Shown here one piece after another: positions 8,844 to 18,111 of a stretch of DNA of 64,000 nucleotides. The notes under the pieces are model-generated. The model saw only the letters and a program-made list of their open reading frames with translations. It made no database searches and was not told the origin of the DNA. The position numbers and the translations under genes are program-made. The stretch lies in NCBI GenBank assembly GCA_037176725.1, contig JAZBRS010000023.1, positions 26,903,001-26,967,000 of the forward strand. The letters run 5' to 3'. How positions within the stretch are numbered: the first letter of the stretch is position 1; each line of letters opens with the position of its first letter. The DNA is from Posidonia oceanica (taxonomy: Eukaryota > Streptophyta > Magnoliopsida > Alismatales > Posidoniaceae).

Positions 8844-11800
8844 TGTTGACACCCCATTTTGACAGGCTGAATCAATTGGAATCCTCTGGTGACTTCTGGA
8901 TCCAAATCTAAGTCCAAACCTACACATTCCTTTTCATCCTTCTCTTCAAAACAAGCCCAAACTTAACCTAAAATCACACCTCTTTCCCGAGCCCAAAAAC
9001 TACCCAAAAACCATAGGAAAACTCACCATTCCCAACTTAACAAACCCACCAAAAATCTTTAGAAATTTCAAACCAAAATCACTCCCAAAAACCCTAGAAA
9101 ACCTAGGTGAAACTACCATTTTTTCTACACCTCAAAACCCTTCCAAAACCTTCCCAAATCCAAACCCAAACCTTAGGTCCAACACTAGAGACCCTAGGCT
9201 ACACACTCCTCAAATTTCACCTCTTTTCTAAACCTTTAACCCCTTCATTTCTTCAAATTATCCTTTTCTCTCTCCTAGATTATTCTTTTCTCTCTCCTCT
9301 CTCTCTCTCCTGATTATCCTCCTTCTTTTCACTCCCTTCTCTCTCTTTTTCTTGCTTGGCTATGGGCCCACCTTGTGCATCTATCTCTTCTGCATCTTAT
9401 TTGTATTTTTATTTTATTTTTAGCTTATTTCTTGATTTTCTAAAAATTATTTTCTTTCCACTCCTCTCTTTCTTCTTTACTCCTTCATTTCTCCCTTTTC
9501 TTCTTCCTTTTCCTTTTCTTTTCCTTTCTCTTACTAAATCTCTAAAAAATCCTTAAAAACCTTTAAAACTCTAAAAATAAAAGGAAAACAAATCAAAATC
9601 CTAAAAAGAAATAATTTAAAACTTAAACAAGCAATTAAAAACAAAAACCTAATTAAAATCAACTAAAACTAAAAACCATGAATGCAATCTAAAAAATGTA
9701 AAACAAACAAAAAGAAAATGCTATAAAATCAAGTAAAAACCAAAATATAATCAAAACAAGCAAAAGTAAAAACCCTACTAAAAATAATCAAAAAACAAAT
9801 CCTAAAAAGAAAGTAAACAATTAAAAACACTAAGACAAATAATTAAAGGAAAACCTAACTTAACAAATCTAAAAAGAACAATTTAAACACTTAATTAAAG
9901 AGAAGAAAAGAAACAATCAAAAACTTGAAACAATCTAAAAACACTTAATTAAAAACTTAACAAGAAAAACTACGAAGGAAAAAAATAATAATATATTAAA
10001 AGAACTTAACAAACAAAATTAAAAACAAATCAAAGAAGACTTAAGAAAATCCTAAATCAAAAGCTAAAACTTACCCTAATCAATTTAAAAACAATCTTTA
10101 AAAAGCCTAATCAAAAATCCCAAAGACTTAATAAGAAAAACTTAACTAAAAAAATAATTAAAAAACTTAGCAAACATTTAAACAAAATCAAAAACAATTC
10201 AAAGAAAACTTAAAATCCTAATCAAACATTAAAACTCCTTCTAATCCTAATTAACTAATTAAAAACAATCATCAAAAACCTAATCAAAAAATCCTAACTT
10301 AAACAACTACTTTAAAAACATTTTCAAATCTTTTTCTATTTTTATTTCTATTTCCATTTTAATTTTCTTCTCCTTCTTCTTCTTCCTTTCTTCCTTTCTT
10401 CCTTTTTAATTTTCCTTTCTTTTTTCTGGTTCAGCCCAGTTGGCCTTCTCCCCCTCCTTCCTTCTTTTCTTTTTTTCTTTTATTTTTCTCCTCCGCACGT
10501 CCAGCCCAGCCCACGGCCGCATCCTCTTCTTCTTCCTCCCTCCTCCTTCCTATTCTTCTTCATCTTCTTCTTCTTCCTGCGAACCTTCCCTCTCCATTCG
10601 AATTCAATTTCTCCCTCTCGATCCCATCGGCTCCAGCTCACTCCTCTTCTCTCTCGTCTCTCAACGGCTTCTTTGGGGGCATTTATTGCCAGTCAGCTTG
10701 CCAGCCGCCTCTCTCCATCAGCTCCAGTAATCCTCACGCCGGTGGATTTCAAAATCCACAGCCCGTGCTCGCAGCTTCCAGCCCCCGATAAAGCATCGAC
10801 TCCACTCCTCCTTCACTGCCTTTTGATCCCCCTGAGAGAGAGCACGAGAGCCACCTGCATTCTCCTCCTCTTTCTTAAGCAAAAATCAGAGCTTCTTCCT
10901 CTCCTTCCTTTCCAACTGAAACCAGACCATCCAGCCCTTCAAACCACTCCAAATTCATCCCCCAAACTCCACCAACATCCAGCAATACACAGCCTTCCAT
11001 TCCACTCTCCAACTCATCCCAGAATCCACCCAACACACCCTGAAATCCTTTCCAGAACCCAACATCACCTTCTCCAAAATTCCCAACACCACAGCCCCTG
11101 AAACCTCCCCAAAATCCTCCCAGCTACTCACCCGAACACCAGCTTTCCAACCCACTCGAGCTTCAACCTTCATCACCACCACAGACCATACCCTTCACAG
11201 CAAACACTTAGCCCGAATTCTGTCCAAAAATCCACCCAGTTGCAATCTCCTTCTCCAAGCCTCCACTGCCCAACCTAACCCTCCAGAACCCATCACCAAG
11301 CATCCAGGAGTCCACCGGCGACCTCCACCTGAACCAGAGGGCAGCACACAATCACCTCCACCTCAGGCGACTTGCTGTGAACCCAAAACTACCGATTCTT
11401 CCCCCAGCCTGCAGAACCTGCGTCCAAGCATTCAACAAGCTCTGGAGCGACGCGTGGAGTGGATCCAAGCCTTCGCAAGCCACTAGAGACGTCCACAGCT
11501 GCCAGTCCAACCTCGTCGAGCTCTACTGAGACAGCCGACGTCCAGGGAACGCTCCGAACACTAGAACAGGTACCCCTCTCTCCCCTTAGCTTAGTTTTCT
11601 CTCCTACATCCTTCCCAGCCCATTAGATTAGGTTTCTGGTCCCTTTTCGCTGAAGTCAACGCCGCCGTCTCCTTTCTTCTCTGGCGAGCTCAGAGGTCGC
11701 CCCATCGCTCCAGCTTGCAGAACTCCGCTCCGATTGTCGCCTGAGGTCCGCACAACCTCCAGGAGCACGCCCCTGCCCTCAGATCTCGCCGACGTCGCTG

Positions 11801-12477
11801 TTTTCGTCTGGTCTGCCTCCGAGCAGGTCTGCAGACCTCCATCCAGCTCTCCGGTCATCTCCAGGCTGCGTCGTGGCTCGCCGATGCCTCTCCGGTCTCC
11901 GCACAGCTCCGGTGAAGATCGCCCGCCGCTCTGCGCCTCACTAGCATCCCTCCTCCACCGGTCATGGCCGTTGGTAGCTCTGTGCTACAGTGTCCATGGC
12001 CGCTGCGTTTGCACTGTGCCTTTATTTTTCTTAAGCATGCTAATTTTGCCATTAATTGCATTTTTGCCTCCTGTTTATATTTTATTGCATTCTAGTCCTG
12101 CCATCGTTTAAGATTCATTTAAGTTCGAATTTAAATCATATGAAATTGCATGAAAAATATAAAAAATTGTCTAATTGCTTTCCAGTCCTCCTGCTGTGTT
12201 TTCCTTTTAGATTTATTTTAGTTCAGGCCCTGTAGTTTCTTATTTTTGCATTCCAGTCCTTTAATTGATAATCTCATTTAATACTCTGATTTTACCTTAG
12301 TAAATTGCATTTTTAATCCTGCATTTTTCTTTATTTGCATTCTAGTCCTCTGACCTGTTAATCAAAGCATTTATTTTTCATCTTTTCTTACTACATTGCA
12401 TTTTCCCCCTTGCTTTTTGATTTTTGTACATAGGTCCTTCATTTGCATGCACAACATCTGTTTTTTAGCATTTTTCC

Positions 12478-12750
12478 TTATAAAATTGCATTTTAGACCC
12501 TGCAAGTTTCAAAATTACACATAGGTCCTCTGCATGTTTATAAAACTCATTTAAATGCATATTTTTGCTTATAAAATTGCATTTTAGACCCTGCATGTTT
12601 TAAAATTACACATAGGTCCTCTGCATGTTTATAAAACTCATTTAAATGCATATTTTTGCTTATAAAATTGCATTTTAGACCCTGCATATTTAAAAATTGC
12701 ACTTAGATCCATTGTTTAATTCACAGACCATTTAAAATCACATTTTTGCT
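12478..12750 (+). repeat. 91-bp tandem repeat in solo LTR B (3 copies)
   Basis: TTATAAAATTGCATTTTAGA begins units at 12478, 12569 and 12660. Each unit contains TTGCATTTTAGACCCTGCA, an ACATAGGTCCTCTGCATG phrase and CATTTAAATGCATATTTTTG. The third unit diverges after about 40 bp. Confidence 0.85.
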
Positions 12751-13759
12751 TATAAAATTGCATTTCAACTCCTACATGTTTCAAAATTGCATGTTAGTCC
12801 TCCACATGATTTCAAAACTTATTCAAATGCATGTTTACCTTATTAAATTGCATTTTAAACCCTGCATTTTGTAAAATTGCACTCAGACCCCACAATTTTC
12901 AAAAACCTTGCATATAAGCCCCTAATTTTTCAAAATCTTTGCATTTAGGTCCCACTTTTTCAAAACTTGCAAATAGGTTCCGAAGTTTTCTGAAAAGTCA
13001 TTCTTAGTTCCTTTCTTGCATTCCTGCATGCATTTGCACCCATGCATCTTTGCATCTGGCATTTTTGCACACACTTAAGCATACTTAGCTCCCATTTACA
13101 TGGGAGGACCTGTTTTGCACACCCCTAGGACCTCCTTTACACTTAGATCCACTTTTCTCCCCTATTCTGGCCCTTCTGCCTTGAAGCCAGCTTATCTTCC
13201 GATCTGGCCGTTGGATCTTCTCAACCAAGCTACCTGGACGACCCCGGCGGAGCGCTCTTCAACATGGACCAAGCATTTCTCAGATCAGGCTCCAGATTTC
13301 CAAGGTAGGTCCTCCTGAACCCCTGCACAGCATACATTTGCACACCATTTGCATTGCATGCATGGTTTTTGCTTTCTGTTTTCTCGAGCATGTAGATTAG
13401 GACCTCTTCTTCTCATCTATCAACTCTGTCTCCTCTTTTCGCGTACTCTCAGTGCCTTGTGTTGCGTTTCCCCTGGATTCACCACTAATTGCGACTTTCT
13501 TCTCCCTTTTCCACGATCCGATCGCATCGCGAGCTTTTGGCAGCATGCGAGACACATCATGGGATACTTTGGTGGGAAACAGTCACAAGACAGTGGTAAT
13601 CCCTCCACTTGCTTCCTTTCCCCTTTGTAGGTCTTCACACCTACATTGTACGGTCCTTAAACAGCGTTCGTTCTCACACTTGCGCTGTTAGCTCCCCTTT
13701 GCTTCTCTTGCTCTTCCCCTTTACATCTGCATTTGCATAGCTTTATCGATGTTTTATTT

Positions 13760-14215
13760 CGCCTGCTTTGGCACCGTTTCGCGTGCCTGCTTTGTTTTGA
13801 CACCGTTTTACATGCCCGCTTTGCCTTCTTGCACCGCTTCTGTTTCTGGCACTGTTTTGCGTGCCCGCTTTGTCTTTGGCACCGTTTTGCGTGCCCGCTT
13901 TGCTTTCTTGCACCATTTCGCGTGCCGCTTCTGTTTCTTGCACCGTTTTGTGTGTTGGCTTTGTTTTCTTGCACCGTTTCACGTGCTGCTTTGTTTTCTC
14001 ACACCGTTTTGCCTGCCTGCTTTGCTTTCTTGCACCGTTTCGCGTGCCGCTTCTGTTTCTTGCACCGTTTTGCATGCTGGCTTTGTTTTCTTGCACCGTT
14101 TCGCGTGCTGGCTTTGTTTTCTCACACCGTTTTACGTGTCGCTCTTGTTTTCTTGCACCGTTTCGCATGCCGCTCTCGTTTCTTGCTTTGTTTTGCGTGT
14201 TTTATGCTATTTTCT
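13760..14215 (+). repeat. Minisatellite with ACCGTTTCGCGTGCC core in LTR B
   Basis: Units of roughly 30-36 bp repeat the phrase GCACCGTTTCGCGTGCC followed by a T/C-rich spacer, about 14 times. It is rich in CpG. Equivalent arrays lie at 57878-58215 (LTR B2) and, inverted, at about 58955-59275 (LTR of C). Long open frames on both strands come from the repeat and not from selection for protein. Confidence 0.85.
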
Positions 14216-14903
14216 CTTGCATGTCGCTTGCATTTCTTGGTTTTACCGCTGTTTTGCTTTTCCGCTTGCATTTGCATATAGGGCAGTGATGCTTACTGCC
14301 TGGGGTTCTCACGAGCCAGGTTTCGACCAGTTCGGAACACAGACAGCGTTGTTGAGCACTTAGACTGCACGTTTACTTCCCTGCATTGCATCCCATCACT
14401 TAGAGCACACCTTTGAGCATTCATTCAGGCATTCATTGGCACTTAGGCATTCAAACCTGCATTTCCCTGCGTATGCGAGCATAAGCCTAGAAAGACCGAT
14501 TCTCGAGCGTGTCGGGAGTGCCTAACACCTTCCCCGCACGTAACAGGAGTCCTTGCCCAGTCTTTTGGCCCGCAATGACCATATTGCCCTTATCCTAGGC
14601 ATGAGTCATATCATTTGCATTCATTTGCATTTGTTTTTCCTTGCATTGCTTCCTTTGCTTGGTTTTGCATGTTAATCCACGCATTTCCCCTGGTTTTCCT
14701 TGTCTCCCGATAATAGACACGGTGGCGACTCTGAATTGTCTTATTTTCTTCTTTTCTTATCTTTTCTCCTCTTTTTCAAGTGTTTTCGAGTTGAGCCTTC
14801 CTCCTCGAACATAGCCGCTTATAGTGAGCCTGATTCCGATCGGTGCACGCGAGCTTTTGGCAGTGTGCATGGACGATCTGAACACTGGGATTACTACACA
14901 TTT

Positions 14904-15146
14904 AATTCAACATGTTTTCAAGTTTTGCATGTGAGTCCTTCCATGCCATGTTGTGAGTCCTTGGATTTTGTTTTTATTTTGCTGTTTGGCCCAGAATTTT
15001 GTCCAAATTACACATAGGTCCTTGCAGATGTCTTTTGAGCCTTTTGAGTCCTTTCTGGCTTTGTTCTTTGGTCCAAAAACTTTTCTAAAATTGCATACAG
15101 GTTCCCACAAGTTTTCTAAGATTTGTACATACTTTCGTTTGCTTTG
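14904..15146 (+). mobile_element. LTR D, part 2
   Basis: After the CATTT duplication the T-rich style of 8000-8840 continues, with GCATGTGAGTCC and CACATAGGTCC phrases. It is cut at 15146 by the start of element A. The end of LTR D is not in the window. Confidence 0.6.
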
Positions 15147-16536
15147 TGTAGATACCCCGTTTTGGCACTCCCTTCATGTTAGGATAGTCTCTTGCATTAT
15201 GTCGCTCTTAGAAGCCCTCCACCCATTTCTGAATCTTACTTGAGCTAAATGTTCCTTTCAAGTCCAAAATGCTATACCTTTTTAAGCCCCAAATGTTGGC
15301 AACCTGAGTGTTCTTCACATTCTGACCAAATTTGGAAGTCAAACTGATTAAGGGTGTTGTCCGCTGGATTGTCAGCGTACAACGTTGGCCGCTGGTTTTC
15401 CAACAGCTAACATTGGCCACTGGCTTTCCAGCGTCCAATGTGGCAACTCAGTCAGCCAAAGCTTTTCATATTTGCCCTAATCCAAAAATCATGTTTTTGC
15501 CTTCTTTGGAACCTGTTGACCGGTCAAAGCCATCAAAGCTAAGTTTAATCGCACTTAAAGACTCCTTAATTGGAGAATCTTCTCTGATCCTAGCAGTTAT
15601 GCCTCGGAGGTCATTATACGCAAGTTCTCTCGCTTATAACGTTATACGCTGGTTTTCCAGCGTATAATACTTCTGAAACAGGAAATTCTACTGACTTGGC
15701 ATTTGTGTCCTTTTTTGTTCCTCCCTTGCTTCTATAAAAGCAAGGGTACCCCCATAGTATTCAGGGCCGGGAATTTTGAGAGAGAAAAAGAGCTAAGAGA
15801 CTTTAGGAACTCACATGCTCTTGAGATTGAAAATCCTAGAGAAGTGAGGTCCTCAAGAATTAAAAAGAGAAGAGAGTTTTGAAAGAAGGAGAGTCTTAGA
15901 AAAAGCTTGAGGATCCTTTTGTCGTTGTTAGCTTCATGCCGACACGGTTTGCACCTTGTGCATAGACAAAGGAGACTCTATTTCATTCATTGCTTTTTTA
16001 TTTCTGATATTGCATGTTTAATTCCGTAGTATAATCAAGCATTTGTATTTCAAGTTCATACAACTCTTTCATTTGCAACCGGGGGGATCAAACCCCTCGG
16101 GTACGTATCTCACTACGTTTTCTTTACTTTCTTTTCTACTAACTCTGGATAGATTACTACACATATTGATCTATTTTTGTATTGTCTTGTTTGTTTTGCT
16201 TTGCTAACGTTTGTCATACAAGGAGGAAGAAGGAAGAAAGAGCTTACCGAGCACGGGCACCCTTGGACAATGCTGCCGTTGTCCCAAGATAGCTGAACCC
16301 GCAACCACACTACATCTCCTCAAAGGCGTCTCGAGGGCCGGCGAAAGTGAACCGAGAGTGGCAATCACACCGATTCCATCACACGTGGAGTGAAGGAGTC
16401 GGATACAAAGTAGGGGAACCTCGAGAAAGAGAAGATAGAGCAAGCAAAAGAGGGAGCCAAAAGAAGCCTTCTTCTTCCACAAAGCCTCCCATCATCATCC
16501 TATCCTTCTCGCTCGACCGAAAACCCCATATCCACA
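15147..16536 (+). mobile_element. 5' LTR of element A (about 1.39 kb)
   Basis: It starts TGTAGATACCCCGTTTTGGC, a variant of the LTR start common to this window, and ends CCACA just before a tRNA-like primer site. It holds palindromic AACGTT modules (15375-15450, 15628-15668), a TATA box in the loop of an inverted repeat (15723-15746), and a small GGGG/CCCC hairpin at about 16081-16100. The left target duplication would be CTTTG (15142-15146); its partner is out of the window. The 3' boundary is inferred from the primer site. Confidence 0.65.
15723..15746 (+). promoter_or_regulatory. TATA box inside a perfect 9-bp inverted repeat (A LTR promoter)
   Basis: CCCTTGCTT (15723-15731) and AAGCAAGGG (15738-15746) are exact reverse complements flanking CTATAA (15732-15737). 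With the following A this gives a TATAAA box. Transcription would start some 30 bp downstream, near the GGGCCGGGAATTTTGAG stretch. Confidence 0.65.
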
Positions 16537-16539
16537 GTC

Positions 16540-16557
16540 TGGCGATCACGGTGGGAC
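16540..16557 (+). promoter_or_regulatory. Putative primer binding site of element A
   Basis: TGGCGATCACGGTGGGAC begins three bases after the inferred LTR end CCACA. It starts with TGG, the complement of a tRNA CCA end, and resembles the TGGCGAC-type primer sites of Tat-like elements. The exact tRNA was not identified. Confidence 0.55.
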
Positions 16558-18111
16558 CGCTAAAAGTGCCCCCGTGCAAGGTAAGTAACCCTTTCTTTCT
16601 TCTTCCTCCTTCATTATTGACATTTTTAGTTTAGTTTAATTTCTTATTTTCTCGTATGATTTAGTGAAGCGACGAAATTCCTCGTAGTGTTTTGAGGCGT
16701 CGTGACTTTCTTTTCATTTGTTTTTTTTCGTGTCAATAACTGAAATCACCTCCGCCTTCTCTCTAGATTCTCGGGCGTGGGGGTGATCTGTAAAAATAAC
16801 TGTTTTTCTGAAAAAATACTGTCAGTACGTTATACGTGTGATCTGGCGTGTCTAACATTGGATGTTGCAATATCCACGTCTAACGACTACTGAACAGAAA
16901 CCCTTATGTTTTAAAATTTCTTTTAGTTTTCTTTGTTATAACTGGCCCAAAGAACTGAGGTGTGAGGTGATCGGCTCTGCCGTAGGGACTGGAACTTCAG
17001 TTCCTTTGGGTGCTTTGCAAAAAAATTAACAAAAAAAAATCACATCTTTTTGTATGACTTGCATGGCCCTCATTGGGAACTAAATTGCTTGTGTCATTTC
17101 TTGGGTTATATAAGTAACCGTCTAGGTCCCAAGCACCTTTGTTGCAAGGGGCTTAGAAAAGGTACTTGTATTGTCATTGTCTTTTGCTAAGGGCCCTCCT
17201 TTTTCCTTGGCCTTTTGGTGAAAGATAATTAGAACCTCAAGCCTTGACTTGTATTCCTCCCTCCCCCTTTCCGTGGTTTGTTTATTTTTTCTGTGTATAC
17301 ATACGTGAGTGACCCGATCAATCCCAGGTACGCTGGGCTCTACCTCTATGGGGTAGGGACCTAAGTGTATTCAGGCTCCCCCTAGCATCCTCAGGAGTTG
17401 AGGTAGGGGGTAGTACCAATCATATTCACCCATCTTGTGAGGAGCCTTAGAAAATCCAAAAAAAAAAAGGCCATACCTAAGCCTTAAGGAACCCAGAGAA
17501 CTACAGTAGGTTTAAAACACTAATCTCAAAACGAAAACAAAATTAAAATCTTAAATCGCTGTTTGAAAGTGTTGCTGTGCAGTTCTCTGAAACAGGGCAT
17601 TGGCCGTTGAAATCCCTACGTATAACGTTGTACGCAGCAGATTAAGCGTCTAACGCATTCTCTGTGTGGCTGTCATATTTTAGCTCCTTTGTGTGATTTG
17701 TTTGGTAGGGGAAGACTTTGAAAAATCCAAAACAGTGACAGTATCAGTTAGGGGAAACTCTGTTTATTTTTACTCTTTTTTTAGGAACCTGTATTAAAAT
17801 TCTTGTAATTTCCCTTTCTTCGCACTTATAATCCTTCAAAAAAAAAACAAAAAAAAAGGAAAATAAGAAAAGCAAAAAAAAGAGAAAAAGAAAAGAGGAA
17901 AAGAAAAAAAAAAAAAAAAAGAAGAAGCAAAAATCCAAAAAAAAAAGAGAGAGAGTGAAAGGCTGAAAAGAAAGAAAAGAAGACAGGAAAAGAGTTGGAG
18001 GAAATACAACTGGGGACGTTGAACGCCTGTTATTGTGCGTCCAACGTTATACGCCTTATATTAAGGCGTATTACGCCTTGAAGCCAATTCTCATTATCAC
18101 AAGCTGCAGCA
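16558..18111 (+). other. Leader of element A, possible intron, with palindrome modules and purine tract
   Basis: No coding sequence is seen in this 1.55 kb. A consensus splice donor AAG|GTAAGT lies at 16578-16586, 23 nt after the primer site, and an acceptor-like CTGCAG ends at 18109, three bases before the gag ATG, so most of the leader could be a spliced intron. It contains AACGTT palindrome modules at about 16826-16895, 17597-17655 and 18015-18080, and an A/G-rich tract (17838-17990). Confidence 0.5.

Larger units (their letters stand above)
8844..14898 (+). mobile_element. Solo LTR B (6055 bp)
   Basis: TGTTGACACCCC at the left, GGGATTACTACA at the right, and the duplication CATTT on both sides define a complete solitary LTR of unusual length. 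Zones in order: CCCTAGG-rich start; A-rich 9540-10330; pyrimidine- and C-rich 10330-11560; T-rich with TTGCAT...GTCC phrases 12000-13080; then a GC-richer part with a minisatellite (13760-14215), the block GTGCCTAACACCTTCCCC (14513-14530), GGTGGCGACTC (about 14722) and the conserved U5 end. Open frames inside (10440-10730, 10673-11101, 13733-14363) are low-complexity or repeat artefacts. No internal coding region remains, as expected after LTR-LTR recombination. Confidence 0.9.

Noticed and set aside
9540..10330. Poly-A tails of LINE or SINE insertions in the A-rich zones
   Set aside because: The zones are long, mixed A-rich sequence found at the same LTR position in every family member, with no flanking duplications or LINE/SINE body.
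13733..14363. 200-codon Phe/Cys/Leu-rich frame resembling a membrane protein
   Set aside because: It is a translation of the LTR minisatellite; equivalent frames occur in other phases and on the other strand.
14713..14732. tRNA gene or true primer site at GGTGGCGACTC in LTR B
   Set aside because: No cloverleaf could be drawn, and the target duplication places the LTR end about 170 bp further on.
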